DNA from: Bacillota bacterium
GTDB lineage: Bacteria; Bacillota; Bacilli; Alicyclobacillales; SLC66
Length of the DNA: 11,584 bases
NCBI GenBank assembly: GCA_021846145.1
Contig: JAJZCJ010000082.1
Location: 1-11,584, forward strand
Direction of reading: 5' to 3'
Shown here: positions 5,940 to 11,558 of the stretch, piece after piece
Position numbering within the stretch: the first letter of the stretch is position 1
Layout: each line of letters starts with the position of its first letter
The notes under the pieces: model-generated
Seen by the model: the letters and a program-made list of their open reading frames with translations, nothing else
Told to the model about the DNA's origin: nothing
Database searches by the model: none
Program-made: the position numbers and the translations under genes

Positions 5940-6041
5940 ATGGAAATGGGTTCACTTTCTATTAGACTCACAAATGCTCTCATCATAGCCTCTTGCGGAT
6001 ATGTGATTGGTATCTTGTTGTTGTTTTTCGACCAAGCCTAA
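5940..6041 (+). CDS. possible small membrane peptide (33 residues)
   Basis: ATG at 5940 gives MEMGSLSIRLTNALIIASCG followed by YVIGILLLFFDQA. The central stretch LIIASCGYVIGILLLFF could be one transmembrane helix. It might be a real small protein or the first helix of a truncated transporter. No clear ribosome binding site and no recognised family. Confidence 0.15.
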   Translation: MEMGSLSIRLTNALIIASCGYVIGILLLFFDQA

Positions 6042-6225
6042 ATGTTAAGCAGGGGTCAATTTCCGACTGTTTCTCGTTTTGTGGGGCGTATAGAAATTCC
6101 ATTACAATGAGCGTATTGGCACAGGTATGTACAACATAGAGTAAACACTAACTCTCAACAGCGCGGTTCCGTTTTGACCGAGTCTTTTGCATTTAATCCT
6201 CCACGATAAACAAAAAAATATATTA

Positions 6226-6267
6226 TACCCGGATAATATTGACTTATTTTTTTTATCCGGATATAAT
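6226..6267 (+). promoter_or_regulatory. consensus sigma-A promoter with paired TATCCGGATA operators
   Basis: TTGACT (6239-6244), a 17-base spacer and TATAAT (6262-6267) make a near-perfect promoter. TATCCGGATA (6254-6263) is a 10-bp palindrome overlapping the spacer and -10 box, and a one-base variant TACCCGGATA (6226-6235) lies just before the -35 box, 28 bp away centre to centre. The longer arms ATTATACCCGGATAA and TTATCCGGATATAAT are inverted copies at 14 of 15 positions. Such pairing is typical of repressor operators (TetR- or MarR-like), though no regulator gene is present. The first reading frame downstream (ATG 6299) stops after four codons; the next real gene starts at 6507. Confidence 0.75.
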
Positions 6268-6363
6268 TAGTGCTAGCATTTTGAGGAACTTAGGTAAACA
6301 TGTCATGGGTGTAATTCATTAAGACTAGAAATTGTCTTGAAAAATCACGACAAAGAACTAAAT

Positions 6364-6377
6364 AAGGGCCGTATATG
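6364..6377 (+). repeat. intergenic inverted motif, copy b (weak)
   Basis: AAGGGCCGTATATG resembles the motif but its arms no longer pair beyond GGCC. It lies between the orphan promoter and the hydrolase gene. Confidence 0.3.
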
Positions 6378-6506
6378 TGATGGATTTTCAGTCCGTTGGT
6401 ACGGATGAGTTGTGTAATAACTGGTAAATGAGGTACTGCAGCAATCGAGGATTCACGCCTTCTGCCTATGACAGAACTTCCTATAACGAGTTAATTGGAG
6501 GAGAAT

Positions 6507-7403
6507 ATGACCATGAGCATCAAGAAAGTCAACGGTATCGATTTAGCCTATGATAGTTTCGGTGACGAAAATGACGAGGCTGTAGTCCTAATCGCCGGGC
6601 TTGGAACTCAGATGATCCGATGGACGGCTCCGTTTTGTCGGATATTAGCAGCGCGGGGTTTTCGCGTGATCCGCTTTGACAATCGTGACTCAGGTTGCTC
6701 GACACACTTTCACCATTATCGGGTTCTGGATTTCGGAGCATTGGCGACTGCTCTCATGTCGGGTCAACGACCGGACATACCTTACACCCTCAACGACATG
6801 TCCGACGATGCTATCGGATTGCTCGACGCTCTTTCAATTAACAAGGCACATTTTGTCGGCAGGTCGATGGGCGGAATGATCGCCCAGATTGCGGCTAGTG
6901 AGCACCCTGAACGGGTTTTATCGCTCATCTCTATTATGTCCAGCTCCGGTAATCCCGTTCTTCCGCAGACTGCCCCGGATGTCATGGCAATGATGACTAA
7001 ACCGGTGCCGAATCCATTTGAGGATGAAGCCGGATTTTTGGCGCATAGTCTTGCTTTTGCCAAACGCATAGCCGGCACCGGCTATGCGTTTGAAGAGGAT
7101 GCTCATCGGGCACTTATTCTGGAGGAAGTCCAGCGCGCCTACGATCCAGGCAGTTTCGGGCGACAAATTGCAGCGATCGCTGTCTCCGGTGATCGTCGTC
7201 CGCTACTGGCGACCATAAAAGTACCAGCACTTGTTATTCATGGGGAGGACGATCCTTTGTTCGTCCCGGCGTGCGGTGAGGACACGGCATCTGCAATCCC
7301 GAGCGCCGAACTTATGTTGGTTGAAGGTATGGGACACGACCTGCCGCACCAACTGTTTAATGTAATCACTGATGGCATAGAGCGAACTGCACGTCGCAAT
7401 TGA
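6507..7403 (+). CDS. alpha/beta hydrolase, RdmC/methyl-esterase-like
   Basis: 298 residues. VVLIAGLGTQ near 26-35 forms the oxyanion region and RVIRFDNRDSGCSTHF near 53-68 is characteristic of the aclacinomycin-methylesterase (RdmC-like) branch. Other marks are nucleophile elbow GRSMGG with Ser120, acid in HGEDDPLFVP (Asp249) and His277 in GMGHDLP. The cap region carries YTLNDMSDDAIGLLDAL. A cytoplasmic esterase with unknown substrate; no signal peptide. The ATG at 6507 follows GGAGGAG at good spacing; an in-frame TTG at 6495 overlaps that site and is unlikely, while ATG 6513 is a fallback. A perfect 32-nt inverted repeat lies inside the gene (7061-7092). Its composition is more GC-rich than the neighbouring intergenic DNA. 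The next gene starts 34 bases later. Confidence 0.9.
   Translation: MTMSIKKVNGIDLAYDSFGDENDEAVVLIAGLGTQMIRWTAPFCRILAARGFRVIRFDNRDSGCSTHFHHYRVLDFGALATALMSGQRPDIPYTLNDMSDDAIGLLDALSINKAHFVGRSMGGMIAQIAASEHPERVLSLISIMSSSGNPVLPQTAPDVMAMMTKPVPNPFEDEAGFLAHSLAFAKRIAGTGYAFEEDAHRALILEEVQRAYDPGSFGRQIAAIAVSGDRRPLLATIKVPALVIHGEDDPLFVPACGEDTASAIPSAELMLVEGMGHDLPHQLFNVITDGIERTARRN
7061..7092 (+). repeat. perfect 15-bp inverted repeat inside the hydrolase gene
   Basis: CAAACGCATAGCCGG and its exact reverse complement are separated only by CA. The codons give AKRIAGTGYAFEE, and the opposite strand encodes nearly the same residues, KRIAGAGYAF. The protein appears to stay aligned with its family here, so this is not an insertion in the gene. 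Confidence 0.85.
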
Positions 7404-7437
7404 CACGCGCTGTAGTCTTTGATAAGGGGATAACAAG

Positions 7438-8079
7438 GTGTCTAATAACTTCATGGAGAAGAACTTCACAGCATTTTTTGGTGAGCGGATAGTTGCTTCT
7501 GGCAATTTACTGGAAGTTACATCGATTGTGAAAGATGTAATTCCGGAAGACGAGTTATGGCAGCTACTCATATTTGAGGACTCTACAAGCAATCAAGTAG
7601 AAGTAGATTTTCGCGGCACAAAGAATACTGTATTAAGTAAATTGTCGCAGATGTTTCCGAATGCTTCAACGGATCAAATAGAATCTCAAACACCTCGTCG
7701 TGGCCGACCTAGACTTGGGGTAGTAGCAGGGGAGATTACATTATTGCCACGTCATTGGGAATGGCTCAAAAATCAGCAAGGCGGAGCGTCTGTCACGATA
7801 CGCAAATTGATAGATGAAGCACGTCGTGTTCATATGCACAAAGATACTGTGCGAAACGCACAGGAGGCGACGTATCGCTTTATGATGGTGATGGCAGGCA
7901 ATCGTCATCAGTATGAAGAAGCTTTGAGAGCGTTATATTCTGGCGACTCATCACAATTTCACAAGTTTATTGAGATTTGGCCACCTGATATTAGTGACCA
8001 CACCAAGCAATTGGCGGCACCTATTTTTTCGGAAATAATAAAAAAGGGGAAGAACGATGGACCGCAAGAAAGAACTTAA
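7438..8079 (+). CDS. DUF2239 family protein
   Basis: 213 residues. FTAFFGERIVASGNLLEV at the start, an arginine-rich hinge PRRGRPRLG near 87-95, and then GEITLLPRHWEWLKNQQGGA with SVTIRKLIDEARR are the hallmarks of DUF2239, a family of unknown function found as an accessory gene in many bacteria. The GRPRLG stretch resembles an AT-hook-like DNA contact, and the following helix-rich part could bind nucleic acid; that is inference. The start is GTG with AGGGG eight bases upstream; ATG 7453 is an alternative. It overlaps the next gene by 23 bases, so the two are translationally linked. Confidence 0.8.
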   Translation: MSNNFMEKNFTAFFGERIVASGNLLEVTSIVKDVIPEDELWQLLIFEDSTSNQVEVDFRGTKNTVLSKLSQMFPNASTDQIESQTPRRGRPRLGVVAGEITLLPRHWEWLKNQQGGASVTIRKLIDEARRVHMHKDTVRNAQEATYRFMMVMAGNRHQYEEALRALYSGDSSQFHKFIEIWPPDISDHTKQLAAPIFSEIIKKGKNDGPQERT

Positions 8080-8425
8080 GATGCTGGCACGTGAGATTAA
8101 ACCGATCGCAGGAATATTTCAGATTAAGAATACCTTTAACAAAAAAATTCTCATTGAATCTACACAGGATCTTAAAATTATGAATAGGCGAAAATTTGAA
8201 CTTGATGCTGGATTGCATCCCAATAAAGCATTACAGGCAGAGTGGAAACAATTCGGTGCAGATTCGTTCATTTTCGAAATTTTAGAGACAGTTCCCCAGA
8301 AAAAAGAAGAAGAAACGGATATTGGTGAGATCTTGCTGGAACTCCAGGAGAAATGGATAAAAATGTTACAACTGTTTAAAGGCGGTGGATATCATCTTTA
8401 CTCTGAATATCAAAACAATCAGTGA
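8057..8425 (+). CDS. GIY-YIG nuclease family protein (degenerate motif)
   Basis: 122 residues. The order IKPIAGIFQIKN, KKILIESTQDLKIMNRRKFE, LDAGLHPNKALQAEWKQFG and FIFEILE matches the small Firmicutes proteins annotated as GIY-YIG nuclease-like. In these the GIY and YIG motifs are reduced to GIF and a divergent second strand, so nuclease activity is doubtful. The conserved HPN and W follow the beta strands, and the C-terminal part is helical and charged. The ATG has AAGGGGAAG upstream, lying inside the end of the DUF2239 gene. Together the two form a small operon; the function is not known. Confidence 0.72.
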   Translation: MDRKKELKMLAREIKPIAGIFQIKNTFNKKILIESTQDLKIMNRRKFELDAGLHPNKALQAEWKQFGADSFIFEILETVPQKKEEETDIGEILLELQEKWIKMLQLFKGGGYHLYSEYQNNQ

Positions 8426-8577
8426 TGTTGCTTCTCATGGGTGTAGTTTGTTGACAAACAAGCCTCGGCAGTGATCCCCACGGCATAGTGAACTGTATGG
8501 TTGATAGTGATGATATTGTGGTCATTTGGGAATAAGAATCAATCGTAAGGTTGCTAATTCAGTAAGGTTCAAACAAT

Positions 8578-8585
8578 GGGACGTT
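8578..8585 (+). repeat. intergenic motif, copy f (divergent)
   Basis: GGGACGTTA followed by CATAATTATACAAT parallels the GGGCCGTTA-TTATTAATAG of copy a. Only the right half is conserved, so this is a weak member. Confidence 0.25.
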
Positions 8586-8618
8586 ACATAATTATACAAT
8601 CGTTGTCGTGAGGGTCTT

Positions 8619-8720
8619 ATGGAACTTTTGGACCGTTTAATTCAATTAGACTTACGAAGGATTGTACCACTGTTAATGGAATTAATACCCGGAGCCAAGG
8701 TTACTCTGAACGCCTTTTAA
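8619..8720 (+). CDS. possible small protein (33 residues)
   Basis: ATG at 8619, preceded by GTGAGGG at workable spacing, gives MELLDRLIQLDLRRIVPLLM and then ELIPGAKVTLNAF. It would be an amphipathic helical peptide. It may be a real small gene or the beginning of a truncated one; I do not recognise it. It lies some 54 bases before the next gene. Confidence 0.25.
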   Translation: MELLDRLIQLDLRRIVPLLMELIPGAKVTLNAF

Positions 8721-8773
8721 CTGTTATTGCTTACCACCAACGACAAACCTAAAAATCCCATGGAGGGGTGCAT

Positions 8774-9310
8774 ATGAGAAAGCTAATTGAGTCAACACAT
8801 GTAAGCCTTGGCGGGGAAATCGGATCTCCACACGAGTGGGCGGCTGCATATTTAAACGACGAACATATGCAGTATGCGACCAAGCTGCTATTCTCTGCTG
8901 ATGCCCTTTTGCTAGGGAGGAGAACCTACGAAGGTCTTTCAAAAGCGTATCCAAGCATGGACCGGAGTGAATTCGTTGATCGGATGAATAGCCTTCCAAA
9001 GTACGTGGCGACGACCACGCTTAAAGAGACCATCTGGAATGCGACTGTTATCCAAGGTGACATTGGTACATTTGTCGCTAACCTTAAGCGGCAGCCAGGA
9101 AAAAACATTGTCAAGTACGGTACTGGTCCATTGGATGACACTCTCTTAGAACATAACCTAATTGATGAGTTTCATTTCTTACTGACACCGACTGCAGTAG
9201 GAAGGGGGCAACACCTCTTTGAGGACGTTCAGACGCCGCCCCACTTGACTTTGGTGGGCATGGAACGATTCACGAACGGAGTAGTCATACTGGTCTATAC
9301 GCCTAAGTAA
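8774..9310 (+). CDS. dihydrofolate-reductase-like protein (RibD C-terminal domain family)
   Basis: 178 residues. The N-terminal strand RKLIESTHVSLGGEI, the cofactor-binding helix turn DALLLGRRTYEGL near 43-55, KYVATTTL, and IDEFHFLLTPTAVGRGQHLF near 130-150 mark the family annotated as dihydrofolate reductase or deaminase-reductase. Members are small cytoplasmic NADPH-type reductases related to the riboflavin-pathway reductase; most, like this one, are stand-alone genes whose substrate is unknown. The ATG at 8774 has GGAGGGG five bases upstream; an in-frame GTG at 8768 lies inside that site and is rejected. It stands alone on its transcript as far as can be seen, flanked by two copies of the intergenic motif. 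Confidence 0.87.
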   Translation: MRKLIESTHVSLGGEIGSPHEWAAAYLNDEHMQYATKLLFSADALLLGRRTYEGLSKAYPSMDRSEFVDRMNSLPKYVATTTLKETIWNATVIQGDIGTFVANLKRQPGKNIVKYGTGPLDDTLLEHNLIDEFHFLLTPTAVGRGQHLFEDVQTPPHLTLVGMERFTNGVVILVYTPK

Positions 9311-9375
9311 GTAATCGTGCAAGTGACTGTATGTTGAATGAATATCCATACTAAAGCTGTCTTAGTTGTTCTGTA

Positions 9376-9405
9376 AACGGGCCGTAGTGCTGAGTAACAC
9401 CCGTT
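9376..9405 (+). repeat. intergenic inverted motif, copy c
   Basis: AACGGGCCGTA begins 65 bases after the preceding stop. AACGGG at 9376-9381 is matched by CCCGTT at 9400-9405, giving an additional 6-bp inverted repeat around 18 bases. Confidence 0.5.
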
Positions 9406-9422
9406 GACTTGAGGAACCCCTC

Positions 9423-9734
9423 TTGCAGATTCACTGGATTAACGGTCGTTACAAAGAGGACGATATGACTTTTGATTCAGACTGGGAAGCGCAAGAATGG
9501 GCTGATTCAATCTGTTCGGATTTTGTTTGTTCGGGCTTTTTTGGACATGAAGCTGTTGGATATGCGACACCAGATGAGAAGGTTGCAACCCACCTCTGTA
9601 AACTTGTCCCTCAGAGTGCTGAATTCATCCGAACCCAGGACAAATCACTTCCACGGCTTGCGGTGAAAATTGCGTCTGAGGAAGTGAATGGAAGAGTGGT
9701 CTATAAAGTTTGGATAGAACCCCTTAAGGACTGA
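9423..9734 (+). CDS. hypothetical protein, no family recognised
   Basis: 103 residues if it starts at TTG 9423 (GAGG about eight bases upstream), or 89 if at ATG 9465 (AGAGGA five bases upstream). The stretch between the two, IHWINGRYKEDD, looks protein-like, so the longer form is given, but the shorter is nearly as likely. The product is acidic and mixed alpha/beta in appearance: EAQEWADSICSDFVCSGFFG, VGYATPDEKVATHLCKLVPQ, RLAVKIASEEVNGRVVYKVW. No membrane segment, signal or known motif. Its size and setting next to immunity genes would fit a small immunity or accessory protein; that is guesswork. Confidence 0.6.
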   Translation: MQIHWINGRYKEDDMTFDSDWEAQEWADSICSDFVCSGFFGHEAVGYATPDEKVATHLCKLVPQSAEFIRTQDKSLPRLAVKIASEEVNGRVVYKVWIEPLKD

Positions 9735-9739
9735 CTCTC

Positions 9740-9819
9740 CGCAAGTTTTCAAGAATTCTACTTGCGCATGTGGGGGCAAGAACGACAGCCCGTTGTGTCG
9801 TTAACGGGCAGTTTAACTG
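9740..9819 (+). repeat. cluster of overlapping hairpins with intergenic motif, copy d
   Basis: Four inverted repeats are packed in 80 bases: CGCAAG/CTTGCG (9740-9745, 9761-9766), AACGACA/TGTCGTT (9781-9787, 9796-9802), GCCCGTT/AACGGGC (9788-9794, 9803-9809) and CAGTT-T-AACTG (9809-9819). The second and third cannot form together because each uses the loop of the other. AACGGGCAGTTTA is a variant of the intergenic motif. No T tract follows, so these are not terminators. Confidence 0.6.
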
Positions 9820-9856
9820 AAAATCAATTATGATTTTTCAAGATAGGAGGTGTGGC

Positions 9857-10273
9857 ATGGCAGATCATCGCACACTTGAACAGATCAAAGATATGATCGA
9901 TAAAATAGCTAAAAGAATCAGTCCGCCTTCATTTTTGTTACCTACATATGGACAGACGCAAGACGGCGCTCGTCCACACATTGAAGTTAATGCCAACGGG
10001 TACCATTATATGATCGTGGAGCGCGGTCAAGAGTTAGAACGAAAGACCACAAATCACCTTTCGGAATTGTTGTATTGGGTGTTCGCTAGTGTCACACATC
10101 AAATGGCAGTAAATTACGAATTAGATCATTGAGTTCCGAAACAAGATTGCCGAAGAATTATCTTTTCTAAGCAAATAGAGTTGATGGGTAAAGTTGACCA
10201 GAGTTTTGCAGCCAAAAGGGAACAAGAGATACATGAAATTTTACAGAAATACCTCTATAATGACTTACTTTGA
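9857..10273 (+). pseudogene. Imm63 immunity protein with an in-frame nonsense codon
   Basis: The ATG (9857, AGGAGGT seven bases upstream) gives MADHRTLEQIKDMIDKIAKR, then NGYHYMIVERGQE and LSELLYWVFASVTHQMAVNY, the Imm63 signature, up to ELDH. TGA at 10130-10132 stops it at 91 residues. The same frame then continues VPKQDCRRIIFSKQIELMGK, VDQSFAAKREQEIHEILQKY and a TGA at 10271-10273, which is the normal C-terminal half. The full product would be about 138 residues with the stop where Arg is typical (CGA to TGA). Imm63 proteins protect against polymorphic toxins from neighbouring cells. No toxin gene is in the window, so it is an orphan. Unless the stop is read through, the protein is truncated and probably inactive. 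Confidence 0.83.
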
Positions 10274-10375
10274 ATAATTATTGTGAGGGGTGAAACTAAA
10301 CAGACTTATGGCGTATTCAGGGGCTTTGCTATATGACATAACGGTTCAAATCCATTACTACGGGAGGGTGGCAGT

Positions 10376-10954
10376 GTGAGCAATAAGGAGGCACTTGGAT
10401 TCGAAGCCTTTGTAAGCAAAGCATTTGATTACCTCGTACGTGATCATGGATTTGTAAAAACAGTGTGTAATTCGCGCGAGGTTCAATTTAACTCGTCTGA
10501 TCGATATGTCAAAGTCCTCCACGGAAGAAATGAAATTGATCTTGTCATTGGTCTTTTGGGTGCGAATATTGAAGTCACCATCAACGATGTAATCGCACAC
10601 TCGTCCGATGCAGGAGCCATAGGAACACTCTGGAACTGGAACGCAAGCAATCAAGCAAGTGTTGAACTCGGTGTAAGTCACCTTGCTGATTTTTTTTATC
10701 GCATTGGCGAAGAGGCTGTAATTGGTGACGGTCAGTATATAAAGGATGTATACAGCAGAAGTGCTGAATTACGAAAAGAAGCAATGCAACTTCAGAAACT
10801 AAGAGAAATTGAGGAAACAGCTAGACAAGCGTGGACAAACCACGACTTTGACCTTGTAATCAGTATTTATGAGCCAATCGAGGAACATTTAGATGCTGTG
10901 CAGAAAAAACGCCTTCACTTAGCGAAACGCAAGGTGTCTGAAAGATTTTCATGA
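10376..10954 (+). CDS. hypothetical protein with C-terminal TPR-like helices
   Basis: 192 residues. Start GTG with GGGAGGG about five to eight bases upstream. The first two thirds (FVSKAFDYLVRDHGFVKTVC, VQFNSSDRYVKVLHGRNEID) has the strand-rich pattern of several small immunity-type families: an N-terminal helix, then FV.V.HGR.E.D. The C-terminal part, LREIEETARQAWTNHDFDLV followed by ISIYEPIEEHL, resembles a tetratricopeptide-like helix pair. I cannot name the family. Standing between Imm63 and a TriTu-like gene in the same direction, it may be a further orphan immunity gene. No membrane segments or signal peptide. Confidence 0.65.
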   Translation: MSNKEALGFEAFVSKAFDYLVRDHGFVKTVCNSREVQFNSSDRYVKVLHGRNEIDLVIGLLGANIEVTINDVIAHSSDAGAIGTLWNWNASNQASVELGVSHLADFFYRIGEEAVIGDGQYIKDVYSRSAELRKEAMQLQKLREIEETARQAWTNHDFDLVISIYEPIEEHLDAVQKKRLHLAKRKVSERFS

Positions 10955-10968
10955 CGAAATCTTCGTGA

Positions 10969-10985
10969 GCTAAAGGGAGCTTAGC
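10969..10985 (+). repeat. short intergenic hairpin
   Basis: GCTAA pairs with TTAGC around seven bases (AGGGAGC), 15 bases after the preceding stop and just before CCCCATAACG. It has no T tract. The AAGGGAGCTTA core loosely resembles the other intergenic motifs. Confidence 0.3.
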
Positions 10986-11013
10986 CCCATAACGAATCGC
11001 GTGAAGGAGGAGG

Positions 11014-11361
11014 ATGAGAATCGACATGCACTTTCAATTTCTAAATTGGGTTAAGGAAATCGAAAATGATCTAAAAATACAAGGGATATTAACGGAGTAT
11101 TTCGTTCCGGATCAAAACATCGAAGAGTCTACGCTACCTAATGTGGCAAAGACTGTAGATCATCACACGGAACCATGCTTTGTCAGAGTTTCTGTTTGGC
11201 GTTCGAGGCAAATGGAGTTCGAGGTTCTCGATGTTCAAACAGGAGAGTCATTGTTGTGGGAGTACATTGATGACATTGGAGAAACCCCCAGTTTTCAAGA
11301 CATCCTCTCGGGGTATTTTCGTCTCCTTAAAGACGGTAAATCTCAGAGAGTTGAACGGTAG
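11014..11361 (+). CDS. TriTu-like immunity protein (probable)
   Basis: 115 residues. MHFQFLNWVKEIENDLKIQG near the start, then HTEPCFVRVSVWRSRQMEFE followed by VLDVQTGESLLWEYID and a closing helix, FQDILSGYFRLL. The order helix, IxxW, FEVxDxxTGExxxWE, helix matches the small TriTu-type immunity proteins that neutralise polymorphic toxins; the match is from memory of the pattern. It is cytoplasmic, with no signal. The ATG follows AAGGAGGAGG closely; ATG 11026 is less well placed. Like the Imm63 gene it has no toxin partner here. Confidence 0.58.
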   Translation: MRIDMHFQFLNWVKEIENDLKIQGILTEYFVPDQNIEESTLPNVAKTVDHHTEPCFVRVSVWRSRQMEFEVLDVQTGESLLWEYIDDIGETPSFQDILSGYFRLLKDGKSQRVER

Positions 11362-11379
11362 AGACTCAGGGAATTACTT

Positions 11380-11473
11380 AACGGGGGCGCTAATTCAGTG
11401 GGACATGGAAATGGCTAGTTGAATATTTATGCATTTGTAGCGCTTGTTGACTTAATCAACAGTCGGGCCGTTA
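11380..11473 (+). repeat. long nested inverted structure containing intergenic motif, copy e
   Basis: Nested arms: AACGG (11380-11384) with CCGTT (11468-11472), GCGCTA (11387-11392) with TAGCGC (11438-11443), and ATTCA (11393-11397) with TGAAT (11420-11424). A separate GTTGA-CTTAA-TCAAC hairpin (11446-11460) lies on the 3' side, just before CGGGCCGTTATG. The unequal arm spacing, with extra bases on the 3' side, recalls integron attC folding, although the core is not canonical. Confidence 0.45.
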
Positions 11474-11501
11474 TGTGCAATAGTGCGTCAAGTTAAAAAT
11501 G

Positions 11502-11557
11502 TGATAATGTTTTTATCATAGGCTGTTCCTGTCATAGGAACCTGTGATCGCTGTCAC
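11502..11557 (+). repeat. three small hairpins
   Basis: TGATAA/TTATCA (11502-11507, 11513-11518), GTTCCT/AGGAAC (11525-11530, 11536-11541) and GTGA/TCAC (11544-11547, 11554-11557). Together with the structure to the left they fill the 223 bases after the last gene; nothing in this stretch looks coding. Confidence 0.45.
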
Positions 11558-11558
11558 C

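Larger units (their letters stand above)
5768..6220. other. about 450 bases without a supported gene
   Basis: AT-rich and without long open frames. It holds one copy of the intergenic inverted motif (5894-5906) and a 33-codon hydrophobic frame (5940-6041). A segment near 6054-6085 (GGGGTCAATTTCCGACTG) recalls the ends of some IS21-like elements, but one short match is not enough to call an insertion sequence. Confidence 0.4.
8426..8773. other. 348-base gap before the reductase-like gene
   Basis: Holds a short hairpin just after the GIY-YIG stop (GTTTGT-TG-ACAAAC, 8446-8459, no T tract), a variant of the intergenic motif (8578-8585) and a possible 33-codon frame (8619-8720). I see no promoter of good quality. 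Confidence 0.4.

Noticed and set aside
6050..6100. Possible end of an IS21-like insertion sequence (GGGGTCAATTTCCGACTG)
   Set aside because: Only one short resemblance, no transposase remnant, no second end and no target duplication.
6782..7166. Minus-strand frames of 82-98 codons under the RdmC-like hydrolase
   Set aside because: Shadows of the hydrolase; the apparent similarity KRIAGAGYAF arises from the internal inverted repeat.
7401..7430. TTGACA -35 box overlapping the hydrolase stop
   Set aside because: The -10 position at 17 bases reads TAAGGG, too poor, and it overlaps the ribosome binding site of the next gene.
7203..7592. 129-codon minus-strand frame spanning the hydrolase and DUF2239 genes
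   Set aside because: Covers the ends of two supported genes and their gap; no ribosome binding site.
9376..11473. Canonical integron attC sites
   Set aside because: The RYYYAAC and GTTRRRY cores are not properly met and no integron integrase is present; kept only as an analogy.
11448..11476. Sigma-A promoter TTGACT with 17-base spacer
   Set aside because: The -10 would be GTTATG and the -35 lies in a hairpin; no gene follows within the window.
11448..11488. Short open frame LNIYAFVALVDLINSRAVMC in the right-end gap
   Set aside because: About 25 codons, no ribosome binding site, overlaps the structured repeat.
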